Shown here one piece after another: positions 1 to 8,772 of a stretch of 64,000 bases of DNA (position 1 is the stretch's first letter; the number at the start of each line of letters is the position of its first letter). The stretch comes from Streptomyces sp. PsTaAH-137. Its GTDB lineage: Bacteria > Actinomycetota > Actinomycetes > Streptomycetales > Streptomycetaceae. Where the stretch lies: positions 248,001-312,000 of the forward strand of contig NZ_QLLY01000003.1 of assembly GCF_003259365.1 (NCBI RefSeq), read 5' to 3'. The notes below the pieces were generated by a model. That model did not search any database, was not told the origin of the DNA, and saw only the letters and a list, made by a program, of their open reading frames with translations. The position numbers were made by a program, and so were the translations under genes.

Positions 1-212
1 CCTACGCGGCACGCCGGCCGATGACCGACGGCTACCGGCGCGACGCACTGGACTTCGCCGAGGACCTGCTCCTGGAGCAGCGGGTCCCGGAGGCGGGCCC
101 GCGCCGCGAGCTGACGGCCTGGTGGCTGGACCGGTCCGGCCCCGCGCCGCTGACGGGCCGCCCGGTGGCCCGGGCACTGCGGGCCGCACGGTTCGCGTTG
201 CGCAGGGGCTGA
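1..212 (+). CDS. C-terminal end of a truncated hypothetical protein
   Basis: The reading frame is open from the left edge and stops at 210-212, so this is the tail of a gene that starts outside the window. An in-frame ATG at 21 is probably internal. The visible 70 residues are charged and helical, with a Trp-Trp pair (TAWWLDRSGPAP) and a basic end (RAARFALRRG). I do not recognise the family. In Streptomyces a DUF692 protein often lies beside TIGR04222 genes like the one at 1194, so this could be a DUF692 C-terminal extension, but that is only a context guess. Confidence 0.5.
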   Translation, partial: YAARRPMTDGYRRDALDFAEDLLLEQRVPEAGPRRELTAWWLDRSGPAPLTGRPVARALRAARFALRRG

Positions 213-300
213 CCGCGGGCCGGGTACACACCGGGGCGGGGCGCGCGGGCCCGCACAACCCCCGCGTCCCGTACGGCGGTTGACGTAGTCCGTGCGGATG

Positions 301-319
301 CCCGGCACCCGGTGCCGGG
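301..319. promoter_or_regulatory. perfect 19-bp palindrome in the promoter of the DUF4142 gene
   Basis: CCCGGCACC-C-GGTGCCGGG is a perfect inverted repeat. A TAGCGT -10-like hexamer follows at 326-331, so the palindrome covers the expected -35 area of the promoter for the gene starting at 355. It could be a repressor operator; the regulator is unknown. Confidence 0.4.
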
Positions 320-354
320 GAGCACTAGCGTGCGGTGCCGCACCAGGAGGCACC

Positions 355-1134
355 ATGCGATCGCTCTCGCCGACCCGCGGCACCCGTCTTGTCCCCCGGC
401 TGAACGGGACCGCGCTCATCATCACCGGGCTGCTGGCCACCCTGGCCGCGCTCGCCTTTCCCCTCTGGTCCTACGCGGACCGGTCGGCCACCGGCCTGGA
501 CACCCTCGACGCGCAGACGGTGCCGACCCGGTTCGGCCCGCTGTCGGCGACGGACCGGCTCTTCATCACGAAGGTGCGGCTCGCCGGGCTGTGGGAGATG
601 CCCGCCGGGCAGCAGGCCGAGGAGCGGGCCCCGACCAAGGCGATCGAGACGGCGGGCGAGCACCTGGTCGAGGGCCACACGTTCCTGGACGCGCGGGTGC
701 GGGAGGTCGCCGCGCAGCTCCACCTGGAACTGCCCAACCAGCCCAATCCCCAGCAGCAGAGCTGGCTGCGGACCCTGACCGCGGCGAAGGGCCTGGACTA
801 CGAGCGCGAGTTCGCCAACATCCTGCGCGCCGCGCACGGCCAGGTCTTCGCCCTCGTCGCCCAGGTGCGTGCCTCGACCCGCAACACGCTCGTACGGGAC
901 CTCGCGGACGACGCCAACACCACGGTCCTGGACCACATGAAGGTCCTGGAGGCGACGGGCCTGGTCGACTTCGACGCGCTGGCGCGGAACGCGGCCACCG
1001 CGACCCCGCCGCCCGGGACCCGCTCCCCCGCCCCGCCCGGGCCGACCGCGTCCCCGGACTCGGCGACGCCCGTCACCCCGTCGCCGACGTTCTCGCTGCC
1101 GCCCGCGGCGTCCAGCCCGGCGGCCGGGCGATGA
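355..1134 (+). CDS. DUF4142-type exported/membrane-anchored protein
   Basis: This 259-residue protein has an N-terminal signal or anchor helix (ALIITGLLATLAALAFPLW, about residues 19-40). A helical domain follows, with the pattern of DUF4142 (ferritin-like, metal-free) proteins: LSATDRLFITKVRLAGLWEMPAGQ, then paired long helices around HTFLDARVREVAAQL. The last 45 residues are Pro/Ser/Thr/Ala-rich and probably a wall-spanning or disordered tail. The ATG at 355 is preferred over earlier in-frame starts because AGGAGG lies at 345-350 with correct spacing. The function of DUF4142 proteins is not established; extracytoplasmic location is an inference from the leader. Confidence 0.75.
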   Translation: MRSLSPTRGTRLVPRLNGTALIITGLLATLAALAFPLWSYADRSATGLDTLDAQTVPTRFGPLSATDRLFITKVRLAGLWEMPAGQQAEERAPTKAIETAGEHLVEGHTFLDARVREVAAQLHLELPNQPNPQQQSWLRTLTAAKGLDYEREFANILRAAHGQVFALVAQVRASTRNTLVRDLADDANTTVLDHMKVLEATGLVDFDALARNAATATPPPGTRSPAPPGPTASPDSATPVTPSPTFSLPPAASSPAAGR

Positions 1135-1140
1135 GTGTCC

Positions 1141-1155
1141 GCATAGTGACTATGC
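1141..1155. promoter_or_regulatory. 15-bp palindrome upstream of the TIGR04222 gene
   Basis: GCATAGT-G-ACTATGC is a perfect inverted repeat. It lies just after the stop codon of the DUF4142 gene and 38 bp before the next start. It is AT-richer than its surroundings and lies in the promoter zone of the 1194 gene. It may be an operator or part of a weak terminator. Confidence 0.35.
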
Positions 1156-1193
1156 CGTAGCGGAAACTCGAACACCTGTCATAGAAACACCAC

Positions 1194-1958
1194 ATGTTCT
1201 GGGTCCTGTATCTCCTCCTGGCCTGCGCGGCCGCCGCCGTGTCCTGCGGACGGCTGTGCCTCGCGGCCGTGCGCGCCGCCGAGGGCGAGCGCGCCGAGGA
1301 CGCCGCGCGGGCCGGCGCGCACGTCCTGTCGGACCACGAACTGTCCCTGTACGAGACGGCGTTCCTGTCCGGCGGGCCGGTGCGGGTCGTGGACGTGACG
1401 CTGGTGTCGATGGCGCGCGGCCGTCGGCTGCTGCTCGCGCACACCGGCTGGGCGACGGTCGTCGACCCGGTGGGCGGGGACGCCATGGAGCGTTCCGTGC
1501 TCGGCGCGATCGGGCCGGCCGGGCAGTCGCGGACGGCGCCGCTGCGGGCCGCCACCGTCGCGGGCGACGCGGTGCGGGCGCTGGCCGACGGGCTCGTCGC
1601 GGCGGGCCTCGCGGTCCCGGAGGCGGCCCGCTCGGCCGTCTCGGGCGCGGTACGGCAGGTGCGCGCGGCGGCCGTCGCGGTGGTCGTGCTCGGCGCGCTC
1701 GCGACGCTCACCCCGGGCGAGGGCACCGAGGCGCAGCAGACCCCGGTGGCGCTCTGGTTCGCGCTTCCGCTGCTGCTCACCCTGAGCTGTCTGGCCATCG
1801 CCCGGATCGAGATCCACCCCTACACGCGCTGGGCCTCGCCGGTCGGGCAGCGGCTGCTCGCCGCGCGTCCCGCGGCCGCGGGCAGTCTGTTCGCGGTCGC
1901 CGTGCGCGGGCTGCGCGCGGTGGACGATCCGCAGGTGCGGGCCGCGCTCGCCGAGTGA
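1194..1958 (+). CDS. TIGR04222 domain-containing membrane protein
   Basis: This 254-residue protein has an N-terminal membrane helix (residues 1-18, FWVLYLLLACAAAAVSCG). A cytoplasmic segment follows that contains the TIGR04222 hallmark stretch: a YETAFLSGGPVRVVDVTL-like motif, then a GWATVVDP segment. Two more hydrophobic segments lie at about 160-175 and 184-202. TIGR04222 proteins are actinobacterial and uncharacterised. I see no catalytic motif. The first ATG fits the start of the conserved region. Confidence 0.7.
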   Translation: MFWVLYLLLACAAAAVSCGRLCLAAVRAAEGERAEDAARAGAHVLSDHELSLYETAFLSGGPVRVVDVTLVSMARGRRLLLAHTGWATVVDPVGGDAMERSVLGAIGPAGQSRTAPLRAATVAGDAVRALADGLVAAGLAVPEAARSAVSGAVRQVRAAAVAVVVLGALATLTPGEGTEAQQTPVALWFALPLLLTLSCLAIARIEIHPYTRWASPVGQRLLAARPAAAGSLFAVAVRGLRAVDDPQVRAALAE

Positions 1959-2050
1959 GCGAAGAGCCCGGGCCGACGCAACGGGGTCATTGATCCGACA
2001 CCGGCGACCCGGTGCTTTACATCACCAACCACCGCACGAAGTATCCGCGT

Positions 2051-3640
2051 ATGAGACACGCGTTGCGAGCCACGTCCGTCCTCTGCGCCGCCGCGGGGTC
2101 GCTGGTCCTGTCCGCGCCGGCCGCCTCCCCCGTGTCCCCCGTCTCCCCCGTCCCGCTCCCCGGCCCCGCCGCCGCGCCGGAGCGGGCCGGTGTCGCGGTC
2201 GCCGCCGCGCGGGCCGCCGTCGCGGGCATCACCTGGAAAGCCTGCCCGGAGGTGGAGGAGCTGGACGACCCGGTGCGCTGCGGCACCGTCTCCGTCCCCC
2301 TCGACTACGCGCACCCGTCCGGCAGGCGGATCGACCTGACCGTCAGCCGGGTCGCCGCGCGCGGCAAGAAGAGCGAGCGGCAGGGCGCGTTCGTGTTCAA
2401 CCCGGGCGGCCCCGGCGGCAACGGCATGTACTTCCCGCTGGCCGGCGTGATGCCGGAGTGGAAGCGGATCGGCGCCGCCTACGATCTGATCGGTTACGCG
2501 CCTCGCGGAGTCGGGCGGTCCGCTCCGCTCTCGTGCCAGGACCCGAAGCGCTTCGCGAAGGCGCCGACCCAGTCGCCGACGCACCCTTCGGCCTCGTACA
2601 AGAAGGAGCGTGTCGCGCAGGCCAGGTCGTACGCGGCGGGCTGCGCGAAGAACCCGGGGATCGAGCACTACACGACGCTCGACAACGCCCGTGACCTGGA
2701 GGTGCTGCGGGCCGCGCTGGGCGAGCCGAAGCTCACGTACATGGGTGCCTCCTACGGGTCGTACATCGGCGCCGTGTACGCGCGGCTGTTCCCCTCGCAC
2801 GTGCGCCGCATGGTCTTCGACTCGGCGGTCGACCCGGACCCGCGCAAGGTCTGGTACGGGAACAACCTGGAGCAGTCGGCGGCGTTCGAGCGCCGCTGGA
2901 GCGACTTCCGGACGTGGGTCGCCAAGCACGACAGCACGTACCACCTGGGCGCGACGCCCGAGGCGGTGCTGCGCTCGTACGAGAAGGTGCGCGCGGAGCT
3001 CGCGCACGAGCCGGCCGGCGGGAAGGTCGGCCCGGGACAGTTGCAGTCGGCGTTCCTCCAGGCCGGGTACTACGACGACTACTGGCCGATGCGGGCCGCC
3101 GCCCTGTCCGCCTATCTGAAGGGCGACCCGAAGCCGCTGATCGGCCAGGCCACACCGCCGTCGGGGACGCGTGCCGAGCTGGAGAACGAGAACGCGACCG
3201 CCGTCTACACGGCCGTCGAGTGCAACGACGCGCCCTGGCCCACCGACTTCCGCGTCTGGGACCGCGACAACACGGCGCTCGCGAAGAAGGCACCGTTCGA
3301 GACGTGGGACAACGCGTGGATGAACCTGCCGTGCGCGTACTGGTCGACGCCCCGGCAGCAGCCGGTCGACGTGACGACGGCACCCGGTGAGCTGCCGCCG
3401 ACCCTGATCCTCGCCGCCGAACGGGACGCGGCGACGCCGTTCACCGGCGCGCGGGAGCTGAACCGGCGGATCGCCGGGTCGGTACTGGTGACGGAGAAGA
3501 ACGCCGGGACGCACGGGATCGGCGGCGGCGCCAATGCCTGTGTGAACGGGCACTTCGACGCGTATGTGCTGGAGGGGCGGCTGCCCGAGCGGCGCGGGGC
3601 GTCCTGTGCGGCCCACGCGGAGCCGACGCCGCTGAACTGA
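2051..3640 (+). CDS. secreted alpha/beta hydrolase, tripeptidyl aminopeptidase (TAP/Slp) family
   Basis: This 529-residue protein has a Sec signal peptide (residues 1-30) ending in a Pro/Ser-rich stretch, then a mature alpha/beta hydrolase. The nucleophile elbow is GASYG with Ser about 234. The oxyanion region contains FNPGGPGGNG, and the C-terminal TAP_C-like part carries the probable acid and His (ERDAATPF, then GTHGIGGG). Length and order match Streptomyces tripeptidyl aminopeptidases and SlpD/E-type mycelium-associated proteases. These release short peptides from N-termini outside the cell. The ATG at 2051 was chosen because it begins the signal peptide; an in-frame start at 2012 gives a non-signal-like extension. 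The gene is monocistronic and convergent with hemQ. Confidence 0.85.
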   Translation: MRHALRATSVLCAAAGSLVLSAPAASPVSPVSPVPLPGPAAAPERAGVAVAAARAAVAGITWKACPEVEELDDPVRCGTVSVPLDYAHPSGRRIDLTVSRVAARGKKSERQGAFVFNPGGPGGNGMYFPLAGVMPEWKRIGAAYDLIGYAPRGVGRSAPLSCQDPKRFAKAPTQSPTHPSASYKKERVAQARSYAAGCAKNPGIEHYTTLDNARDLEVLRAALGEPKLTYMGASYGSYIGAVYARLFPSHVRRMVFDSAVDPDPRKVWYGNNLEQSAAFERRWSDFRTWVAKHDSTYHLGATPEAVLRSYEKVRAELAHEPAGGKVGPGQLQSAFLQAGYYDDYWPMRAAALSAYLKGDPKPLIGQATPPSGTRAELENENATAVYTAVECNDAPWPTDFRVWDRDNTALAKKAPFETWDNAWMNLPCAYWSTPRQQPVDVTTAPGELPPTLILAAERDAATPFTGARELNRRIAGSVLVTEKNAGTHGIGGGANACVNGHFDAYVLEGRLPERRGASCAAHAEPTPLN

Positions 3641-3654
3641 AGCCCCTCCGGCGG

Positions 3655-3698
3655 TTGAGGAGCGGGGTCCGGGGCAGAGCCCCGTGCCCCGCGCTCAA
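3655..3698. terminator. bidirectional terminator between hydrolase and hemQ
   Basis: A nested inverted repeat (GCGGGG-tcc-GGGGC-aga-GCCCC-gtg-CCCCGC, with outer TTGAG/CTCAA pairs) fills the 72-bp gap between two convergent genes. Its sequence resembles a GC-rich palindrome that recurs in Streptomyces intergenic regions. Confidence 0.7.
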
Positions 3699-3712
3699 GC
3701 GGGCGGCACGAC

Positions 3713-4450
3713 TTACGCGAGCCCTGCCACCAGGTCGGCGACCGACTTGCGGCGCCCGGTGTAGAACGGCACCTCTTCACGGACGTGCCGCCGGGCCTCG
3801 GAGGCGCGCAGGTGACGCATCAGGTCGACGATGCGGTACAGCTCGTCGGCCTCGAAGGCGAGAATCCACTCGTAGTCGCCGAGCGAGAACGAGGCGACGG
3901 TGTTGGCCCGCACGTCGGCGAAGCCGCGCGCCATCTTGCCGTGGTCGGCGAGCATCTTGCGGCGCTCGTCGTCGGGCAGCAGGTACCAGTCGTAGGACCG
4001 CACGAAGGGGTAGACGCTCACGTAGTCGCGGGGCGTCTCGTCGGCGAGGAACGCCGGGATGTGCGAGCGGTTGAACTCGGCGGGGCGGTGCAGCGCCATG
4101 TTCGACCAGACCGGCTCCAGGGCGCGGCCCAGCTTCGTGCGGCGGAAGAGGTTGTACGCCTCCTGCAGCTCGTCGGCCGTCTCCGCGTGCCACCAGATCA
4201 TGAGGTCGGCGTCGGCGCGCAGGCCGGACACGTCGTACGTGCCGCGGACCGTGATGTCCTTCGCCGCGAGCTGGTCGAACAGCTCCTGGACCTCGTCGGC
4301 GTACCCGGCCCTGTCCTCGGGGAGGACGTCCTTCAGCTTGAAGACCGACCAGAGCGTGTAGCGGATGGTCTCGTTGAGATCCTTCGCCAACTTGCCCTTG
4401 TTCGGGATACGGGCTGCCGCCGCGTCGGGGGTGGTGTTCTCGTCGCTCAT
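3713..4450 (-). CDS. hemQ: coproheme decarboxylase HemQ (chlorite dismutase-like)
   Basis: This 245-residue protein belongs to the HemQ/chlorite-dismutase family. In Gram-positive bacteria HemQ decarboxylates the two propionates of coproheme III to give heme b, the last step of the coproporphyrin-dependent pathway. Supporting segments are [12 protein letters not shown], the [12 protein letters not shown] region that carries the catalytic tyrosine, and [10 protein letters not shown] with a conserved His. It is the downstream partner of hemY on the same strand. Two starts are possible: ATG at 4450, preceded by GAGGGAC, or ATG at 4459, which overlaps the hemY stop as ATGA and adds three residues. 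Either way the genes are translationally coupled or nearly so. Confidence 0.93.
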   Translation of the reverse strand: MSDENTTPDAAAARIPNKGKLAKDLNETIRYTLWSVFKLKDVLPEDRAGYADEVQELFDQLAAKDITVRGTYDVSGLRADADLMIWWHAETADELQEAYNLFRRTKLGRALEPVWSNMALHRPAEFNRSHIPAFLADETPRDYVSVYPFVRSYDWYLLPDDERRKMLADHGKMARGFADVRANTVASFSLGDYEWILAFEADELYRIVDLMRHLRASEARRHVREEVPFYTGRRKSVADLVAGLA

Positions 4451-4455
4451 GTCCC

Positions 4456-5952
4456 TCATTCTCCCGCGTCGCCGTCCGCGTCCGGCACCGGGTCCCCGCG
4501 CAGCTCGTCCACGGCCGCGTAGGCGCTCGCGATGCAGGCCGGAATGCCGACGCCGTCGTACGCGGCGCCGCACACGGCGACGCCGGGGAGCCGTCCGATG
4601 TGCTCGCGGACGCGGGTGACGCGGTCCGCGTGGCCGACCGGGTACTGGGGCAGGCCGTCCTGCCAGCGCGTGACGTGGGCGTCGACGGGAGTGGCGGTCA
4701 GGGCGACGGCCTCGCGCAGGTCGCGGCGGGCGATGTCGACGAGCTCGGCGTCGTCGCGGGCCAGGTCCTTCTCGTCGCCGTACCGGCCGACCGAGGTCCG
4801 CACGATGCGCAGGTCGGGGTTCTCGTCGGCGATCCAGCCCCACTTGTGGGAGGCGAAGGTGGCGGCCTTGATGGTGCGGCCGTCGACCGGGGGCACGAGG
4901 AAGCCGCTGCCGGGCGGGAGGCCGGCCTCGCTCGTGCGGTAGGCCAGGGTGATCAGGGCCATGCTCGCGTACTCGATCGCGCGGAGTTCCTGGGCGGCGT
5001 TCGGGGAGGCGGTGCGCAGGACGCTCGCCGCGGCGGGGGCCGGGAGGGCGATGATCACTTGGGGGGCGCTGAAGGTGCGGCCCGACTCGGTGACCAGGCG
5101 CCATTGCGGCCGGTGCGGTGCCGTCGCGTGCTCGTCGGGGGTGGCCGGGCGCGCGGTTCCCCGCGCCCCCAGCTGCACCGCGCGTTCGCCGAGAATGATC
5201 TCGCCGCCCTTTGCGCGGACCGACTTCGCCACCGCCTCCGGGAGGGTGCCGACGCCGCCCTCGATGCCCATGAAGACCGGGGCGGGCCGATCCGCGGGCT
5301 GGGGGGTGCGGGCCTGGATGGCGCGGACGGCCGCCGTCAGGGACGTGTGCCGGCGGGCCTCGTCGAAGAGCTGCGGGACCGCGCTGCGCAGCGAGATGCG
5401 GTAGGCGTCGCCCGCGTACACGCCGCCGAGGAGCGGTTCGACGAGGCGGTCGACGACCTCGCGGCCGAGCCGCGCCGCGACGTACTCGCCGACCGCGATG
5501 TCGTCGCCGATCGGGGTGGGCGGGAGGTCCGCGTCCTGCGCGATACGGGCGAGGCCCTCGTCGGAGAGGACACCGGCGAGCGCGTCGGCGGTGCCGGGGA
5601 CGCCCATGACATGACCCTTGGGCATGGGGCGCAGCGCGTCCCGGGTCCAGATCGAGGCGGTGGCGGTCGACGGCGGCTGGAGGCGGTCACCGAGGCCGGC
5701 CTCCTTCGCGAGGCCCACGGCCTCGGGGCGGCGGGCCAGCATCGACTCGGCGCCGAGGTCGACGCGCGCGCCGGCGATCTCGCCCGCGCGCAGTTTGCCG
5801 CCGAGCCGGTCGGAGCTCTCCAGGACGGTGACCCGGACACCGGGGTCCCGGTCGAGCAATCGGTGGGCGGCCGCCAGGCCCGTGATGCCACCGCCGATCA
5901 CCAGGACGTCCCTGACGGTCTCTGTTTCCGTACGTGTGTCCGCTTCGCGCAT
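4456..5952 (-). CDS. hemY: coproporphyrinogen/protoporphyrinogen oxidase HemY (HemG-type in Streptomyces naming)
   Basis: This 498-residue FAD-dependent oxidase aromatises coproporphyrinogen III (or protoporphyrinogen IX) with O2. The dinucleotide-binding motif [17 protein letters not shown] is at about residues 16-32, and family segments [14 protein letters not shown] and ASHKWGW follow. The C-terminal FAD-contacting part is [17 protein letters not shown]. Pairing with hemQ implies the coproporphyrin route. The ATG at 5952 places the Rossmann motif near the N-terminus; longer in-frame extensions upstream are non-coding. About residues 260-284 ([15 protein letters not shown]...) look like an insertion and correspond to a copy of the repeat found at 13088-13115 (see findings). 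Confidence 0.9.
   Translation of the reverse strand: MREADTRTETETVRDVLVIGGGITGLAAAHRLLDRDPGVRVTVLESSDRLGGKLRAGEIAGARVDLGAESMLARRPEAVGLAKEAGLGDRLQPPSTATASIWTRDALRPMPKGHVMGVPGTADALAGVLSDEGLARIAQDADLPPTPIGDDIAVGEYVAARLGREVVDRLVEPLLGGVYAGDAYRISLRSAVPQLFDEARRHTSLTAAVRAIQARTPQPADRPAPVFMGIEGGVGTLPEAVAKSVRAKGGEIILGERAVQLGARGTARPATPDEHATAPHRPQWRLVTESGRTFSAPQVIIALPAPAAASVLRTASPNAAQELRAIEYASMALITLAYRTSEAGLPPGSGFLVPPVDGRTIKAATFASHKWGWIADENPDLRIVRTSVGRYGDEKDLARDDAELVDIARRDLREAVALTATPVDAHVTRWQDGLPQYPVGHADRVTRVREHIGRLPGVAVCGAAYDGVGIPACIASAYAAVDELRGDPVPDADGDAGE
5141..5168. repeat. copy of the intergenic repeat embedded in the hemY coding sequence
   Basis: On the reverse strand this 28-bp stretch matches 13088-13115 at 26 of 28 positions (core GGGCGCGGGGAAC-N-GCGCG-N-CCGGCCAC). 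The copy at 13 kb is an intergenic palindrome arm; this one lies in-frame within hemY. Confidence 0.6.
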
Positions 5953-6094
5953 GTCTCCCACTCTCTCAGAACGGACGGCCGTCTCCGCCGAGTCCCGACC
6001 GTTACCGGTTCGCCGCCGCCCGGCAATCACCGAATGGCGCACTCGCGCGTCAAAGGAAGCGTCCGACGACCGGCGTTTCTCAGGGGGTACGTTC

Positions 6095-7108
6095 ATGCAG
6101 GCATCCGGCACGACCACGCTGCGGCGAGCGCCGCGCATCCTCGCTCCGCTGCTGCTCGCCGCGGCTCTGGCCCTGACCGGCTGTTCGGGCGCGGACTCGT
6201 CCGCCGACGGGGACAACGCCAAGTCCGGCGTGCGGGCCGACTCCGCGGGCGGGGGAAGCGCCGCGGACTCGCAGGCCACGGGCGGCGGGGCGGCCCGCTC
6301 CGGCAGCGAGGGCTCGGCGGACGGCGGCTCCGCGAAGGCGACGAAGCCGCCGAAGCTCACCGGCACCCACATCATCCGCACCGCCTCCCTCTCGGTCCGC
6401 GTCAAGGACGTGCCGGACGCGCTCGACGCGGCGCGTGTCGCGACCGAGAACGCGGGCGGCTATGTCGGCGACGAGGAGACCGACCGCGACGGCCACGGGC
6501 ACGAGCGCACCCGGGTCACTCTGCGGGTTCCGCAGGAGTCGTACGAGAAGGTGATCGGCCAACTCGCCGGAACCGGACGCCTGTTGTCCCGGAACCAGAG
6601 CGCCCAGGACGTCACCGACCAGGTCGTCGACGTGGACAGCCGGGTCGCGTCGCAGCGGGCCAGCGTGGCGCGGGTGCGTGAACTCATGGACAAGGCGACG
6701 GCGTTGAGCGACGTCGTGGCCCTGGAGGGCGAGCTGAGCAGCCGTGAGTCCGCGCTGGAGGCGCTGCTCGCGCAGCAGTCGTCCCTGAAGGACCGGACGA
6801 CGATGTCGACGATCTCCCTGAAGCTGTCCGAGGCGCCGCCGGCCGCGGCGGGCGGCAAGGACGACGACGGGCCCGGGTTCCTGGACGCCCTGTCGGGCGG
6901 CTGGGGCGCCTTCGTGACGTTCCTGACGTGGGTCGGGATCGTGCTCGCGGCCGTGCTGCCGTTCGCCGCCCTCCTCGCGCTCCTGGCACTGCTGTGGCTG
7001 CGGGTGATCCGGCCCCGGCTGCCGCGGCGGCCCGCGCCGGAGCCGGTCCGCACGGCGGTCGGCCCGCTGCCGGAGCACCCCCGGTCCGGGGCGGGTGAGC
7101 AGGACTGA
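6095..7108 (+). CDS. DUF4349 lipoprotein with C-terminal membrane helix
   Basis: This 337-residue protein has a lipoprotein signal (LLLAAALALTGCSGAD; lipobox Cys about residue 30), then a 60-residue Gly/Ser/Ala/Asp-rich linker. A DUF4349 domain follows: IIRTASLSVRVKDVPDALDAA, then ERTRVTLRVPQESYEKVI, with a coiled-coil-like middle around ASVARVRELMDKATALSDVVALEGEL. A transmembrane segment lies at about 276-306 and is followed by a basic Pro-rich tail. Having both a lipid anchor and a TM helix is normal for this family. The function is unknown; an envelope-sensing or structural role is inferred. ATG at 6095 follows a CAGGGGGT ribosome site. It is divergent from hemY. Confidence 0.8.
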   Translation: MQASGTTTLRRAPRILAPLLLAAALALTGCSGADSSADGDNAKSGVRADSAGGGSAADSQATGGGAARSGSEGSADGGSAKATKPPKLTGTHIIRTASLSVRVKDVPDALDAARVATENAGGYVGDEETDRDGHGHERTRVTLRVPQESYEKVIGQLAGTGRLLSRNQSAQDVTDQVVDVDSRVASQRASVARVRELMDKATALSDVVALEGELSSRESALEALLAQQSSLKDRTTMSTISLKLSEAPPAAAGGKDDDGPGFLDALSGGWGAFVTFLTWVGIVLAAVLPFAALLALLALLWLRVIRPRLPRRPAPEPVRTAVGPLPEHPRSGAGEQD

Positions 7109-7123
7109 CGCGCCGGGTCCACG

Positions 7124-7129
7124 TAGCGT
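7124..7129 (+). promoter_or_regulatory. -10 element of a probable leaderless transcript
   Basis: TAGCGT lies six bases before the ATG at 7136 and there is no ribosome-binding site between them. The same arrangement recurs before the genes at 48192 and 60608. Confidence 0.5.
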
Positions 7130-7135
7130 GGGCCC

Positions 7136-8521
7136 ATGACTGCTGAGCGACTTGTGGTGATCGGCGGCGACGCGGCGGGCATGTCCGCAGCGTCGCAGGC
7201 ACGCCGTCTGCGGGGCCCGGACGAGCTGGAGATCGTGGCGTTCGAGCGGGGGCACTTCACGTCGTACTCGGCGTGCGGGATCCCGTACTGGGTGGGCGGA
7301 CAGGTCGGTGAGCGCGACGAGTTGATCGCCCGGTCGCCCGAGGAGCACCGGGCCCGCGGCATCGGTCTGCGGACGCGGACCGAGGTGGTCGAGCTGGATC
7401 TCCGGGAGCGGCGGGTGCGCTCCCGCGACCTCGACAGTGGGGCCGAGTCCTGGACCCCGTACGACAAGCTCGTGATCGCGACGGGCGCCCGGCCGGTCCG
7501 TCCCGAGCTGCCCGGCATCGACGCGGCCGGGGTGCACGGGGTGCAGACGCTCGACGACGGGCAGGCGCTGCTCGACTCCCTCCGGGAGACGCCGGGGCGG
7601 CGGGCCGTGGTCGTCGGCGCCGGGTACATCGGGGTCGAGATGGCCGAGGCGCTGCTCAACCGGGGCTACGAGGTGACCGTGGTCAACAGGGGCGCCGAGC
7701 CGATGTCCACGCTCGACCCGGACATGGGCCGGCTGGTGCACAAGGCGATGACCGGCATGGGCATCACCATGGTCGACGACGCCGAGGTGACCGAGATCCG
7801 CACCGGGGACGACGGGCGGGTGCGCGCCGTGGTCACGCGGGACGCCGAGTTCCCCGCCGACGTCGTGGTCCTGGGCATCGGAGTGCGTCCGGAGACGACA
7901 CTGGCGCGGGCCGCCGGACTGCCGCTCGGTGAACACGGGGGCCTGCTCACGGACTTGGCGATGCGGGTGCGCGGGCCCGAGGCGGGCGGCGTCGTCTGGG
8001 CGGGCGGCGACTGCGTCGAGGTGCTCGACCTGGTGTCGCGGCGCGAGCGGCACATCGCGCTCGGCACGCACGCGAACAAGCACGGGCAGGTCATCGGGTC
8101 GAACGTGGGCGGCGGGTACGCCACGTTCCCGGGTGTCGTCGGTACGGCCGTCAGCAAGGTCTGCGAGCTGGAGATCGCCAGGACCGGACTGCGCGAGAAG
8201 GACGCCCTGCGGGCCGGGCTCCAGTACGTGACGGCCACCATCGAGTCGACGAGCCGGGCGGGCTACTACCCCGGGGCCGCCCCGATGACGGTCAAGATGC
8301 TGGCCGAGCGGCGCACCGGGCGGCTGCTCGGGGTGCAGATCGTGGGCCGGGAGGGCGCCGCGAAGCGCGTCGACGTGGCGGCGGTGGCCCTGACCGCCGG
8401 AATGACGGTGGAACAGATGACGGCGCTCGACCTGGGCTACGCGCCGCCGTTCTCCCCGGTGTGGGACCCGGTCCTGGTGGCGGCCCGCAAGACGGTCGCG
8501 GCGGTACGCGCCCAGAGTTAG
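7136..8521 (+). CDS. FAD/NAD(P)-dependent disulfide oxidoreductase, CoA-disulfide reductase-like
   Basis: This 461-residue flavoprotein has the FAD motif LVVIGGDAAGMSAASQAR at the N-terminus. A single redox Cys lies in SYSACGIPYW (Cys about 47), the mark of CoA-disulfide reductase, NADH oxidase and peroxidase relatives that use a Cys-SSCoA or Cys-SOH intermediate. The NAD(P)-binding motif is VVVGAGYIGVEMAEALL (about residues 162-178), and the C-terminal dimerisation domain begins near 330. Actinobacteria use mycothiol rather than CoA as main thiol, so the true substrate is uncertain. It appears to be transcribed alone from the leaderless promoter at 7124. Confidence 0.82.
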   Translation: MTAERLVVIGGDAAGMSAASQARRLRGPDELEIVAFERGHFTSYSACGIPYWVGGQVGERDELIARSPEEHRARGIGLRTRTEVVELDLRERRVRSRDLDSGAESWTPYDKLVIATGARPVRPELPGIDAAGVHGVQTLDDGQALLDSLRETPGRRAVVVGAGYIGVEMAEALLNRGYEVTVVNRGAEPMSTLDPDMGRLVHKAMTGMGITMVDDAEVTEIRTGDDGRVRAVVTRDAEFPADVVVLGIGVRPETTLARAAGLPLGEHGGLLTDLAMRVRGPEAGGVVWAGGDCVEVLDLVSRRERHIALGTHANKHGQVIGSNVGGGYATFPGVVGTAVSKVCELEIARTGLREKDALRAGLQYVTATIESTSRAGYYPGAAPMTVKMLAERRTGRLLGVQIVGREGAAKRVDVAAVALTAGMTVEQMTALDLGYAPPFSPVWDPVLVAARKTVAAVRAQS

Positions 8522-8565
8522 GGCGGGTACCGCCGCGACCGGTGTGCCTGCCGTGTTCTGGCGGG

Positions 8566-8772
8566 CTAGGGCCTGTCTCTCAGATCCCTCCGTCCGCCCG
8601 GAGGGCGGGCCCTGCGGCGGCTGGTGCGTGCTCTCAGGGGGTCCCCCCGGCCGAAGGCTGGGGGAGTGCCGGGTGCACGGCCTCGTACTGGGCGTACTCG
8701 GCCTTGTGCCCGGTGCGGCGAGAGCGCGTGCCAGGCGTCGCGGGGCAGGAGGGATCTGGGAGACAGGCCTAG
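8566..8772. mobile_element. 207-bp MITE-like element with terminal inverted repeats and CTAG flanks
   Basis: The left end (8569-8591, GGGCCTGTCTCTCAGATCC...) and the inverted right end (8748-8769) match over 22-23 bases with one gap and one mismatch. Each end abuts CTAG (8566-8569 and 8769-8772), which looks like a target duplication. No coding capacity for a transposase is seen inside. The interior has GC-rich palindromic stretches (for example around 8638-8670). The right-end TAG supplies the hemE stop codon. A lone copy of the same end occurs at 60539. Confidence 0.7.
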
